Notes: generated from the sequence alone by a model not told the origin. Shown: positions 15,784 to 24,148, counted from the stretch's first letter. The stretch: DNA of 64,000 nucleotides from Trujillonella endophytica (GCF_900110555.1 NZ_FOEE01000007.1:1-64000), one strand, 5' to 3'. Numbers and translations are program-made.

Positions 15784-18105
15784 GTGGAGCCGCGGCCCGG
15801 CCCTGCCGATGGCCCTCTCGTGCACCGAACCGCCCAGGCCGCCCCCCCGGCCGCCGACGCCGCCCTCGACGCCGCCCTCGCCCCCGGCGGGGTGCGCAGC
15901 GTCTTCCAGCCGATCGTCGAGCTCGACACCGGCCGCGTCGTCGCCTACGAGGCCCTCGCCCGCGGACCGCTCGGGCCGCTGGAGCGCCCCGACGAGCTGT
16001 TCGCCGCCGCCCGCGTGGCCGGCCGGCTGGCGGAGCTGGACCAGCTCTGCCGGACCGCCGCCCTGAGCGGCGCCCTCGAGCACGGCCTGGTCGCGCCGCT
16101 GACCCTGTTCGTCAACGTGGAGCCCGAGGTGCTCGACCGCGCGCCGATGGAGACGCTGCTCGGGCTGGCCGAGGCCGCGCCGGACCGGTTGCGCGTCGTC
16201 CTGGAGATCACCGAGCGCGCCCTCGCCACGCGGCCGGCGGAGCTGCTGCGCACCGTGGAGCGGGTCCGGTCGGTCGGCTGGGGCGTGGCGGTGGACGACG
16301 TCGGCGCCGAGCCGATGTCGCTGGCCTTCATGCCGCTGCTGCATCCCGACGTCGTCAAGCTCGACCTGCGCCTGGTCCAGGAGCGCCCCGGACCGGACGT
16401 CGCCGAGATCATGAACGCGGTCAACGCCTACGCCGAGCGCACCGGAGCGGTCGTGCTCGCCGAGGGCATCGAGCACGAGGAACACCTGGACATGGCGCGC
16501 GGGCTGGGGGCCACCCTCGGGCAGGGCTGGTACTTCGGCCGCCCCGCCGACGGCCCGGCCCTCGACCGCGAGACCGCCGAGCTCGTCCTGCCCACGCGGG
16601 GCGGCGACGCCGTTGCGGAGCCGGCCTCGCCGTTCGCCTGCCTGCCCGACGGCGTCGCGCTGCGCTCGGCCCCCAAGGCGCTGCTCATCGAGCTGTCCAA
16701 GCAGCTGGAGCGCGAGGCCCTGCGGATGGGGCAGACCTGCGTGGTCACCGCGGCCTTCCAGGAGGCCCGCCACTTCACGCCGTCGACCACGCAGCGCTAC
16801 CGCGACCTGGTCGAGCGGACCGCGTTCGTCTGCGCCCTCGGCGAGGGCCTGCCCGAGGAGCCGCTGCCCGGCCTGCGCGGCGCCACCCTGGCCGCCGGCG
16901 ACCCGGTGCGCGGCGAGTGGGACGTCACCGTCCTCAGCCCGCACTTCGCCGCCGCGCTCCTGGCCCGTGACCTGGGCGACTCCGGCCCGGACGCGCAGCG
17001 CCGGTTCGAGTACGCGCTCACCTACGACCGGGAGACGGTCGTGCGGGCGACGGCGTCGCTGCTGGCCCGGGTCGCCCCGCACGTGGAGCACGCGGTGCCC
17101 GCGGACGCCCCGGCCCCGGCCGCCGGCGCCCCCCGCCCCGTCGCCGCCCCGCCCGTCGCGCCCGTCGGACCCGGCGGGGACGCCCTGCTGCTGAGCGCGC
17201 TGGCCGCCACCCCGAGCGGGGTCGCCGTCGCCGATCTGCGGCTGCCCGACCAGCCGCTGGTCTACGTCAACCCCGCGTTCGAGCGGCTCACCGGCCTGCC
17301 GCGCGAGGAGCTGCTGGGCCGCAACTGCCGCTTCCTGCAGGACCCCGACACCGACCCGGCCGCCGTCGCGCGCATCCGGGCCGCCGTCGCCGCCGGGGAG
17401 GAGTGCCGGGAGACCCTGCTCAACGTCCGCGGGCCCGACCGGACGCCGTGGTGGAACGAGCTGCACCTGGCCCCGGTCCGCGATGCCGACGGGACGGTGG
17501 TGCAGTACATCGGCGTCCAGGTCGACGTGACCGCGCGGGTCGAGGCCGAGCGGGCGCTGCTGCAGGAGCGCGACCGCACCCGGGTCGCGCTCGCGCGGAT
17601 CGAGGAGCTCGCCGCCACCGACCCGCTCACCGGCCTGGCCAACCGCCGCCGGCTGCAGGAGCAGGCGGAGACCGCGCTGTGGAACGCCCGGGCCTCCGGC
17701 GACGCCCTGGCCCTGCTCTTCCTCGACCTCGACGGCTTCAAGGCCGTCAACGACCGGCTGGGGCACGCCGCCGGCGACGAGCTGCTGAAGGAGGTCGCCG
17801 CCCGGCTGCGGCAGCGGCTGCGGCGGCGCGACCTGGTGGCCCGGCTGGGGGGCGACGAGTTCCTCGTGGCGCTGCCCGACCTGTCGAACGACGCCGGGTC
17901 CGGCAGCGCCGCCGCCGAGGCGGGGCGGGTGGCCGAGGACCTGCTCGCCGCGGTCCGCCGTCCGTTCGCGGTGCAGGGCACCACGGTGACGGTCGGGGCG
18001 AGCGTGGGGATCGCGGTGGCGCCGGAGGACGGCGACGACGTCGCGACGCTGCTGCACGTCGCCGACCTGCGGATGTACGAGGCGAAGGCCGCGCGCGTCC
18101 CCTGA
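15784..18105 (+). CDS. EAL-DICT-LOV-GGDEF c-di-GMP protein, likely blue-light controlled
   Basis: A 773-residue cytosolic protein with four modules. EAL (about 30-260) begins with QPIVELDTG and EAL at 56-58 and keeps the Asn, Glu, Asp-Asp, Lys, Glu and Gln positions (FVNVEP, LEITER, VDDVG, VKLD, AEGIE, GQGWYFGRP). Its loop 6 reads DDVGAEPMS rather than DDFGTGYSS. A DICT sensory domain follows (about 290-410). LOV (about 470-595) has the flavin-adduct motif GRNCRFLQ with Cys515, plus LLNVR, WWNELHL and IGVQVDVT. GGDEF is intact at 689-693, with an RxxD inhibitory site (RRRD) five residues upstream. It may make or break c-di-GMP in response to blue light. The GTG start is somewhat uncertain. 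Confidence 0.93.
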   Translation: MEPRPGPADGPLVHRTAQAAPPAADAALDAALAPGGVRSVFQPIVELDTGRVVAYEALARGPLGPLERPDELFAAARVAGRLAELDQLCRTAALSGALEHGLVAPLTLFVNVEPEVLDRAPMETLLGLAEAAPDRLRVVLEITERALATRPAELLRTVERVRSVGWGVAVDDVGAEPMSLAFMPLLHPDVVKLDLRLVQERPGPDVAEIMNAVNAYAERTGAVVLAEGIEHEEHLDMARGLGATLGQGWYFGRPADGPALDRETAELVLPTRGGDAVAEPASPFACLPDGVALRSAPKALLIELSKQLEREALRMGQTCVVTAAFQEARHFTPSTTQRYRDLVERTAFVCALGEGLPEEPLPGLRGATLAAGDPVRGEWDVTVLSPHFAAALLARDLGDSGPDAQRRFEYALTYDRETVVRATASLLARVAPHVEHAVPADAPAPAAGAPRPVAAPPVAPVGPGGDALLLSALAATPSGVAVADLRLPDQPLVYVNPAFERLTGLPREELLGRNCRFLQDPDTDPAAVARIRAAVAAGEECRETLLNVRGPDRTPWWNELHLAPVRDADGTVVQYIGVQVDVTARVEAERALLQERDRTRVALARIEELAATDPLTGLANRRRLQEQAETALWNARASGDALALLFLDLDGFKAVNDRLGHAAGDELLKEVAARLRQRLRRRDLVARLGGDEFLVALPDLSNDAGSGSAAAEAGRVAEDLLAAVRRPFAVQGTTVTVGASVGIAVAPEDGDDVATLLHVADLRMYEAKAARVP

Positions 18106-18129
18106 TACCGCGGAACTGCACGGGAGGGG

Positions 18130-18759
18130 TCAGCGGTCGGGCAGCGGCGGCAGCAGCGCGGTCAGGCCGCCGGAGGCGAGGTCGGCCAGCTGCTCGACGA
18201 GGTCGGCGGCGGGCACGGCCCGGGTACCCGACCACCAGTGCGCCGTCAGCTGCACCATCCCGACGACGCCGTAGGCCCAGGTCATCGCCGCGTCGGTGGG
18301 CCGCCCGGCCGCGGCGAGGCGCTCGGTCATGAGCATCCCCAGCGCCTCGGCGACCTGCCCCTCGGTGGCCGCGACCAGGTCGGCCCGGCCGGACCGGCCG
18401 GCCTGGGCGTAGGCGAACCGGTACAGCGCCGGCTCCTCCTCGATGAGCTGCACGAACGCGGCGATGACGGCGTGCAGGCGGGCGCGGTCGTCGGCCCGCT
18501 CCAGGGCCAGCTCGCCCAGCAGCCGCGGCAGCAGCACCTCGGAGGAGATGCGCTCGAGGACGGCGTCGACGAGCTCGTCCTTGTCGGTGAAGTACCGGTA
18601 GAGGACGGTCTTCGAGACCCCGGCCGCCCGGGCGACGTCGTCCACGGCGAAGTCCGGGCCCGCCGTCCGGAGCGCGGTCAGCGCCGCGCCGACCAGCACC
18701 TCGCGGCGGCTGCGGCGGTGCTCGGTCCAGCGGGCGCTGCGGCCGTCCGTCTTCGACAC
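18130..18759 (-). CDS. TetR family regulator
   Basis: A 209-residue repressor-type protein. The N-terminal helix-turn-helix (about 20-65) contains VDDVARAAGVSKTVLYRYFTDK, here quoted in part: AGVSKTVLYRYF is the recognition helix region. The C-terminal ligand domain is all-helical. The GTG at 18759 is chosen because upstream codons overlap the divergent promoter and have no family features. It is divergent from the AurF-type oxygenase gene, whose control region holds an imperfect palindrome, so it most likely regulates that gene and itself. Confidence 0.9.
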   Translation of the reverse strand: MSKTDGRSARWTEHRRSRREVLVGAALTALRTAGPDFAVDDVARAAGVSKTVLYRYFTDKDELVDAVLERISSEVLLPRLLGELALERADDRARLHAVIAAFVQLIEEEPALYRFAYAQAGRSGRADLVAATEGQVAEALGMLMTERLAAAGRPTDAAMTWAYGVVGMVQLTAHWWSGTRAVPAADLVEQLADLASGGLTALLPPLPDR

Positions 18760-18773
18760 GCCGACATCCTCTC

Positions 18774-18810
18774 GTACCAGTTGCCTGTGTCCATGGGTAA
18801 CAGCTACCTT
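18774..18810 (+). promoter_or_regulatory. divergent promoter with imperfect palindrome
   Basis: GTACCAGTTGCC (18774-18785) and GGTAACAGCTAC (18796-18807) are inverted repeats matching at 9 of 12 positions around a 10-base spacer. A possible promoter for the oxygenase, TTGCCT (18781-18786) and TACCTT (18805-18810) with an 18-base spacer, lies inside it. Size and position fit a TetR operator between the two divergent genes. Binding is inferred only. Confidence 0.5.
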
Positions 18811-18849
18811 CGGGCACAGGATCGCCCGACCATCCTCGGAGGCACGCCG

Positions 18850-19767
18850 ATGACCGCCACCCTGCCCGCCGCCCGGACGCCGACCCGCTCGGCCGACCGC
18901 CAGGAGCTCTCGACCCGCTTGCTGGGGTCCGCGGCGCGGACGTCGTTCGACCCCGCGGTCGACATCGACTGGTCCGCGCCGATCCCCGAGGACCTGTACG
19001 GCCTGTCCCCCGAGTGGTCCTCGCTGTACGGCACCCCGCTGTGGGACGGGCTCAGCGAGCGGCAGCGGGTCACGCTGACCATCCACGAGTACTGCTCGAT
19101 CTCCGGCGTCGGCATCTGGTTCGAGTGCCTGCTCATGCAACTGGTGCTCAAGGACGTCTACGGCGACGACCCGGCCCAGCCGCACGTGCAGTGGGCGCTG
19201 ACCGAGATCGCCGACGAGTGCCGGCACTCGGTCATGTTCGCGCGGACCGCGCAGACATTCGGGGCGCCGTCCTACCAGCCGCCGCCGTCGATCCTGAAGC
19301 TCGGCAAGGCCTTCGCCGCGCGCGGCTCCGGCCCGGCGGCGTACGCCGCGATCCTGGTCGCCGAGGAGATCCTGGACATCTTCCAGCGCGACCTGATGCG
19401 CGACGAGCGCGTGCAGCCGCTGACCCGCGCGACCAGCCGGATCCACGTCGTCGAGGAGGCCCGGCACATGCGCTTCGCGCGCGACGAAGTCGCCCGCCGC
19501 ACCCCGCGGCTGGGTCGCTGGGCGCTGCGCCGGCACCGCACGGAGGTCGCCGCGGTGGCCGCGATCGTCGCCGACAACCTCGTCCAGCCGCAGGTCTACG
19601 CCTCCGTAGGACTTGACCCGCAGCAGGCCAAGGCCGCCGCCCGCGCGAACGAGGCCTACCGGGCGAAGCTCCGCGACGCGTCGTCGGGGCTGGTCGCCTT
19701 CCTGCGCGAGGTCGGCCTGATCGGCGGCTCCTCGGAGCTGCTCTGGAAGCGCGCCGGCCTGGCCTGA
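18850..19767 (+). CDS. AurF-type diiron oxygenase
   Basis: A 305-residue non-haem diiron protein of the AurF (p-aminobenzoate N-oxygenase) type. Metal ligands are recognisable in four helices: the Glu of TIHEYCS and of WFECLL, EIADECRHSVMF, AEEILDIFQ, and VVEEARHMRFAR. The EExRH-type pairs are the signature of the ferritin-like fold. ATG 18850 has a GGAGG eight bases upstream. It is divergent from a TetR gene, suggesting induction by a ligand. The true substrate is unknown; members oxidise arylamines or act in lipid and natural-product chemistry. Confidence 0.87.
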   Translation: MTATLPAARTPTRSADRQELSTRLLGSAARTSFDPAVDIDWSAPIPEDLYGLSPEWSSLYGTPLWDGLSERQRVTLTIHEYCSISGVGIWFECLLMQLVLKDVYGDDPAQPHVQWALTEIADECRHSVMFARTAQTFGAPSYQPPPSILKLGKAFAARGSGPAAYAAILVAEEILDIFQRDLMRDERVQPLTRATSRIHVVEEARHMRFARDEVARRTPRLGRWALRRHRTEVAAVAAIVADNLVQPQVYASVGLDPQQAKAAARANEAYRAKLRDASSGLVAFLREVGLIGGSSELLWKRAGLA

Positions 19768-19806
19768 TGCAGGCCCGGGACGGGGCCACCGCCGGTCACG
19801 AAGGCC

Positions 19807-20598
19807 TCAGCCCTGCGCCAGTTGCGTGGCGTAGAGGCAGATCGCGGCGGCCGCGGCCAGGTTGAGGCTCTCCGCCCGGCCGCGCATGGGGATCCGCACC
19901 CGCGCGTCGGCCAGCGCGGCGAGGTCGTCCGGCACGCCCCGGGCCTCGTTGCCGAACAGCCAGAGCACCGGCCCGGCGAGCGCGCCCTCCAGCGCGTCGA
20001 GGGACGCCTCCCCCCCGCCGTCGGCGGCCAGCACGGTCACCCCGGCCGCGCGGACGGCGGGCAGCAGGTCGGCCAGCGGCGCGCCACGGACGACGTCGAC
20101 GTGGAACAGGCTGCCGGCGCTGGACCGCACCGCCTTGCCGCCGTAGGGGTCGGCCGACCCCGCGCCGAAGACGACCGCGCCGGCCCCGCACGCGTCGGCG
20201 GTGCGCAGCACGGTGCCGGCGTTGCCCGGGTCGTTGAGCCCGGCCAGCGCCACCGACAGCCGCGGGGGCGACCCCAGCCACGCGTCGGCGGGAATGTCGC
20301 GCAGCGCGCACACCGCCACCAGCCCCTGCGGGGTGACCGTCTCCGACAGCCCGGCCGCCGCCTTCTCCGTGATCAGCCGCACGGGGACGCCGGAGCCGGC
20401 GACGAGACCACCGGACGCGGCCGCGGCGGCCTCGGTGGCGAAGACCTCGCGGACGTCGTCCGGCGCGGTGGCGAGGGCCTCGGACACGGCCTGGCGCCCC
20501 TCGGCCAGGAACAGCCCGGCGGCGTCGCGCCCGGCCCGGCGGGTGAGCTTGCGGGCGGCCAGGACGCGCCCCGACCGCTCGGTGAGCAGCTCGGTCAC
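19807..20598 (-). CDS. TrmH/SpoU family RNA 2'-O-methyltransferase
   Basis: A 263-residue SPOUT methyltransferase that uses S-adenosylmethionine to methylate ribose in rRNA or tRNA. The N-terminal substrate-binding domain (about 1-95) is followed by the knotted domain, with motif 1 LNDPGNAGTVLRTADA, motif 2 LFGNEARGV and motif 3 IPMRGRAESLNLAAA. The GTG start has GGAGGAGA just upstream. It lies downstream of rplT on the same strand, a common place for this gene in actinobacteria. The precise target is not predictable. Confidence 0.92.
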   Translation of the reverse strand: MTELLTERSGRVLAARKLTRRAGRDAAGLFLAEGRQAVSEALATAPDDVREVFATEAAAAASGGLVAGSGVPVRLITEKAAAGLSETVTPQGLVAVCALRDIPADAWLGSPPRLSVALAGLNDPGNAGTVLRTADACGAGAVVFGAGSADPYGGKAVRSSAGSLFHVDVVRGAPLADLLPAVRAAGVTVLAADGGGEASLDALEGALAGPVLWLFGNEARGVPDDLAALADARVRIPMRGRAESLNLAAAAAICLYATQLAQG

Positions 20599-20612
20599 GA
20601 CTCTCCTCCCGA

Positions 20613-20666
20613 CCGACGCCGACGCCGCCGGTGCCCACCCGGGAGGGCGGTCACCGACGGCGTCGG
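20613..20666 (-). terminator. terminator after rplT
   Basis: CCGACGCC (20613-20620) pairs with GGCGTCGG (20659-20666), extended by CGGTG/CACCG inside. The structure starts 15 bases past the rplT stop. No U-tract follows. It could separate the ribosomal operon from the TrmH gene. Confidence 0.55.
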
Positions 20667-20680
20667 AGGGGTGGTCCTGT

Positions 20681-21070
20681 TCAGGCTGCCTGGTTGCCGG
20701 TCGCCTCGGGGTTCGCGAGGAGCGCGGCCCGGGCGGACTCGACCAGCGCGGCGAACGCGGCCGGCTCGTTGACGGCCAGCTCGGCCAGCACGCGCCGGTC
20801 GAGCTCGATGCCGGCGAGCTTGAGGCCCTGCATGAACCGGTTGTAGGTCATGTCGTTCAGGCGGGCCGCGGCGTTGATGCGGGTGATCCACAGCTTGCGG
20901 AAGTCACCCTTGCGCACCTTGCGGTCGCGGTAGTTGTAGGTGGCCGAGTGGAGGATCTGCTCCTTGGCCTTGCGGTACAACCGGGACCGCTGACCCCGGT
21001 AGCCGCTGGCGGCCTCGAGGGTCGTACGGCGCTTCTTCTGGGCGTTGACCGCCCGCTTCACGCGTGCCAC
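20681..21070 (-). CDS. rplT: 50S ribosomal protein L20
   Basis: L20 binds 23S rRNA early in 50S assembly. The 129-residue sequence is unmistakable: [52 protein letters not shown] and [17 protein letters not shown]. Starts at GTG 21070 with AGGAG seven bases upstream. It is the third gene of infC-rpmI-rplT. In other bacteria L20 represses its own operon by binding the leader. The C-terminal 10 residues are a short variable tail. Confidence 0.98.
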   Translation of the reverse strand: MARVKRAVNAQKKRRTTLEAASGYRGQRSRLYRKAKEQILHSATYNYRDRKVRKGDFRKLWITRINAAARLNDMTYNRFMQGLKLAGIELDRRVLAELAVNEPAAFAALVESARAALLANPEATGNQAA

Positions 21071-21105
21071 GTGAGAGCTCCTGTCTGTTCGTTACGGGAC
21101 GGCGG

Positions 21106-21300
21106 TCAGATGCCGAGGAGCTTCTTGATGTTCTTGGCGTCGGCCGGCGAGACCAGCTGGTCCGTGTCGAGGCGGCGCTTGCGCTGCCCCGACTTGTGGG
21201 CGAACTTGTGCTGGTTGTTGGCCTGCTCGTGCATGAGCTTGCCGGTGCCGGTCACGCGCACCCGCTTGACCGTGCCCTTGTGGGTCTTCTGCTTCGGCAT
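21106..21300 (-). CDS. rpmI: 50S ribosomal protein L35
   Basis: A 64-residue basic ribosomal protein beginning MPKQKTHKGTVKRVRVTGTG and containing HKSGQRKRRL, the L35 signature. The ATG at 21300 is the conserved family start. A longer open frame upstream is an artefact of overlap with infC. It lies between infC and rplT, and a perfect 16-base-pair hairpin sits about 30 bases before its start. Confidence 0.98.
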   Translation of the reverse strand: MPKQKTHKGTVKRVRVTGTGKLMHEQANNQHKFAHKSGQRKRRLDTDQLVSPADAKNIKKLLGI

Positions 21301-21329
21301 GTCCTCGCCTGTCCTGGTCGTGGTCGTGC

Positions 21330-21366
21330 GGGTGCGTGCGGCAGCACGTGGCTGCCGCACGCACCC
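21330..21366 (-). promoter_or_regulatory. perfect 16-bp hairpin between infC and rpmI
   Basis: GGGTGCGTGCGGCAGC (21330-21345) is perfectly complementary to GCTGCCGCACGCACCC (21351-21366) around a 5-base loop. It lies between the infC stop (21408) and the rpmI start (21300), inside the operon. No U-tract follows. It may act as a partial terminator or attenuator, a processing site, or an RNA-stability barrier that sets the IF3 to L35/L20 ratio. Confidence 0.75.
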
Positions 21367-21407
21367 GGTGGTCTCGGTCGTGCGGTCCTGCGCCGAGGGG
21401 CAGGGGG

Positions 21408-22049
21408 TCAGGCGCTGGGCGCCTGCTCCGCCGGCTGCTCCTGGCCCTGCTCCTGGCTCTGCTCCTGCGCCCGCTCCTGGTCCTGCTCGGCCTTCGCCTC
21501 GCGGCCCTTGGCGGACTGCGCTGCCTGCTGCAGGGCCTGCGCGTTCCGGTGCGGGGCGATCACCATGACCATGTTGCGGCCGTCCTGCTTGGGGTTGGAC
21601 TCGACGACGCCCAGTTCGGCGACGTCGGCGGCCAGCCGCTGCAGCAGGCGGTAGCCCATCTCCGGGCGCGACTGCTCGCGGCCACGGAACATCACGGTGA
21701 TCTTGACCTTGTCGCCGCCCTTGAGGAAGCGCTCGACGTGGCCCTTCTTGGTCTCGTAGTCGTGCGGGTCGATCTTGAGGCGCAGCCGCATCTCCTTGAT
21801 GACGGTGAGCGCCTGGTTCCGCCGGGCCTCGCGGGCCTTCTGGGCGGACTCGTACTTGAACTTCCCGTAGTCCATGAGCTTGGCGACGGGCGGCCGGGCC
21901 ATGGGCGCGACCTCGACGAGGTCGAGTTCGGAGTCCTGGGCCAGGCGCAGCGCCTCGCCGATCGACACGATGCCGACTTGCTCGCCCTCGGGACCGACCA
22001 GACGGACCTCGGGGACGCGGATGCGGTCGTTGATGCGGGGCTCGGTGAT
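21408..22049 (-). CDS. infC: translation initiation factor IF-3, AUC start
   Basis: IF3 keeps ribosomal subunits apart and checks the start codon. The conserved N domain begins [19 protein letters not shown] and continues in frame from 22049. No ATG, GTG or TTG lies between an in-frame TGA (22067-22065) and a GTG at 21968, well inside the conserved domain. The codon at 22049-22047 is ATC, with AGGAG (22059-22055) five bases before it. The gene must therefore start at AUC, like the AUU start that lets E. coli IF3 autoregulate. The product is 213 residues with a Gln/Glu-rich tail. Confidence 0.93.
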   Translation of the reverse strand: MTEPRINDRIRVPEVRLVGPEGEQVGIVSIGEALRLAQDSELDLVEVAPMARPPVAKLMDYGKFKYESAQKAREARRNQALTVIKEMRLRLKIDPHDYETKKGHVERFLKGGDKVKITVMFRGREQSRPEMGYRLLQRLAADVAELGVVESNPKQDGRNMVMVIAPHRNAQALQQAAQSAKGREAKAEQDQERAQEQSQEQGQEQPAEQAPSA

Positions 22050-22489
22050 GGCCTCTCCTCTGCTTCAGCATGGGGAGGGCTCGCTCGACCACCGGACGCC
22101 GGAAGACAGGAGGCCCCGCGAGCGACTGCTCGTCGGGGCCCACTGGCCGGTGGCACGTCCACCCGAGGGCGGATGTGCGTCGCGGGCACCGACCGAGATC
22201 GGTGCCTGCGAACCGGGGACCTGGGCACCGGATCGGCGCCAGGTGGGAGCGGGCTCCTCTTGGTCAGCGGCCCGGGGCGGGGCCGCTGGGTGGTTCACGC
22301 GCCTCGTGTAGCGGGGAGGCACGCCCATGCTACAGCGTCCGTTCGGCGCTGCACATTCCCCCCTGACGTGCCCGGCGGCGGCCCCCTCGCAGGGACCCGC
22401 GCCGCGCGGAGCGTGGCGTGGGGGGCGAGAAGAAGGACCCCGTCCCCCGCATTCCTCGCGAGCTCGCGGTGAGCCTCCGGACGGGGCCG
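22050..22489 (-). promoter_or_regulatory. structured 5' leader region of infC-rpmI-rplT
   Basis: This 440-base gap lacks a credible protein gene but has four hairpins on the infC side. They are 22112-22140 (12-bp stem with one bulge), 22185-22206 (GGCACCGA/TCGGTGCC), 22224-22240 (GGCACCG/CGGCGCC, one mismatch) and 22265-22288 (CAGCGGCC/GGCCGCTG). A weak -10 candidate TAGCAT lies at 22332-22327. The layout fits a long regulatory leader, for example one recognised by L20 or acting by attenuation. Bases about 22340-22489 show nothing recognisable. Confidence 0.55.
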
Positions 22490-22978
22490 TCAGTCCTCGT
22501 ACAGCAGCGGCGGCCGGGGCGGCTCGGCGGCCTGCGCCGCGGCCAGCAGCGCCCGCAGGTCCTCGACGGCGCGGACGGCGCGCTCGGTGTCCGCGGCCTG
22601 GATCGCCAGCACCGACACCTCGTCGCCGTTGGTGAGCAGCAGGCTGGCCCACGAGGAGTGCCGGTCGAACCGGACCGACCGCACCGCGCTCCAGGGCAGC
22701 ACGTGGCGGACGAAGAGGTTGCGCACCGCCACCCCCGAGGCGTCGGCGTCCACCCGGGACCGCCCGAACGTCAGGATCCCGCCCCCGAGGCACACGCCGA
22801 CGCCGATGATGGCGACCTGGTCGACCCAGCCGAACTCGACGACGCCGACCGAGGAGCTGGGCAGCAGCAGGCCGACGACGGTCATCGCGGCGGTCACCGC
22901 GATCGCCGCCGCGGCGCAGACCAGGCGCAGCCGGCGGGGGACGGCGGAGACGCGGGCGGGGGCTTCCGTGGCGGGCAC
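22490..22978 (-). CDS. PH domain-containing membrane protein
   Basis: A 162-residue protein with two hydrophobic segments near the N-terminus (about 18-40 and 52-70), followed by a bacterial PH-like domain. That domain includes ILTFGRSRVDADASG, VRNLFVRHVLPWSAV and DEVSVLAIQ. This layout, two membrane helices then a bPH domain, is common in actinobacteria, where function is mostly unknown. It starts at GTG 22978 and ends upstream of the infC leader. No operon partner is evident; the next gene is divergent. Confidence 0.75.
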   Translation of the reverse strand: MPATEAPARVSAVPRRLRLVCAAAAIAVTAAMTVVGLLLPSSSVGVVEFGWVDQVAIIGVGVCLGGGILTFGRSRVDADASGVAVRNLFVRHVLPWSAVRSVRFDRHSSWASLLLTNGDEVSVLAIQAADTERAVRAVEDLRALLAAAQAAEPPRPPLLYED

Positions 22979-23025
22979 GGCGCCATCATCCCAGCCGCGC
23001 GGGCGTCCGCTGGCACAGTGCTGGC

Positions 23026-24090
23026 GTGGACAGCGACGTGGAGATCACCGGGACGACCCAGCGCGAGGCGTGGCTGGCGCGACTCACACCGCCGGTGGAG
23101 CAGGTGCGCGAGGACCTGTGGTCGGTGCCGGTCCCGATGCCGGACAACCCGCTCCGCTACGTGACCTCCTACGTGTTCGCGCTGGCCGGCGGCGGGCTCG
23201 GCCTGGTGGACACGGGCTGGGACTCCGACGACGCGTGGACGTCGCTGCAGGCCGGCCTCGCCGCCATCGGTGGGGACGTCGCCGACGTCCGCGGGGTCCT
23301 CGTCACCCACATGCACGGGGACCACAACGGGCTGTCCGCCCGCGTCCGGGACGCCTCGGGCGCGTGGGTGGCGATGCACCCGGCGGACGCCGCGATCGTG
23401 CGGGGCATGAGCGAGACCGACGTCGAGCAGTTCATCCGCGACCAGACGGCGTTCATGGTCTCCCTCGGCGCCGACGAGGAGACGGCGGCGTCCGACGCCC
23501 CCACACCCGAACGGCTGGCCGGCCTGCGGAAGCAGGCGGTCCCCGACCGGCTCCTGGAGGACGGCGAGCTGGCGGACTTCCCCGGGTGGTCGCTGCGCGC
23601 GCTGCACACCCCCGGGCACACCCCGGGACACCTCTGCTTCGCCGAGGAGCGCACCGGGCTGTTCCTCTCCGGTGACCACGTGCTCCCCCGGATCAGCCCG
23701 AACATCTCGGCCGGTCAACGGCTCGAGGAGGACCCGCTGCGCGACTACCTCACGTCGCTGGCCTCCGTCGGCGACCGCGACGAGCCGGTCGAGGTGCTGC
23801 CCGCCCACGAGTGGCGCTTCCGCGGGCTGGGCCTGCGCACCCGGGAGCTCACCGGCCACCACGAGCACCGGCTCACCGAGCTGCTGGACGCGATCCGCGC
23901 GCACCCGCGCAGCACCCCGTGGGAGCTCGCCGGGTACCTGACCTGGTCGCGCCCGTGGGAGCAGTACGCCAACGCGATGCGGATGTTCGCCGTCACCGAG
24001 ACCGATGCGCACCTGCGGCTGCTGGCCAGCCGCGGTCTGGTCGTCGGCAGCGGCGGCCCGGTGCCGACCTGGACCGTCGCCGTCCGCTGA
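23026..24090 (+). CDS. MBL-fold metallo-hydrolase
   Basis: A 354-residue metallo-beta-lactamase fold hydrolase. The metal-binding motif is THMHGDHNG (about 97-105), with further ligands in LHTPGHTPGHLCF, LSGDHVLPR and VLPAHEWRF. The N-terminal strand VPMPDNPLRYVTSYVFAL resembles glyoxalase II-like and lactonase-like members. The C-terminal 60 residues form a helical or winged-helix-like extension often found in this subgroup. GTG 23026 is preceded by a short gap from the divergent PH gene. Substrate unknown. Confidence 0.9.
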   Translation: MDSDVEITGTTQREAWLARLTPPVEQVREDLWSVPVPMPDNPLRYVTSYVFALAGGGLGLVDTGWDSDDAWTSLQAGLAAIGGDVADVRGVLVTHMHGDHNGLSARVRDASGAWVAMHPADAAIVRGMSETDVEQFIRDQTAFMVSLGADEETAASDAPTPERLAGLRKQAVPDRLLEDGELADFPGWSLRALHTPGHTPGHLCFAEERTGLFLSGDHVLPRISPNISAGQRLEEDPLRDYLTSLASVGDRDEPVEVLPAHEWRFRGLGLRTRELTGHHEHRLTELLDAIRAHPRSTPWELAGYLTWSRPWEQYANAMRMFAVTETDAHLRLLASRGLVVGSGGPVPTWTVAVR

Positions 24091-24148
24091 GACCGCGAGA
24101 CGTCAGCAGGTGACCGGTGCCACTGCCCGTGTCGCCGTCCGGACACAT

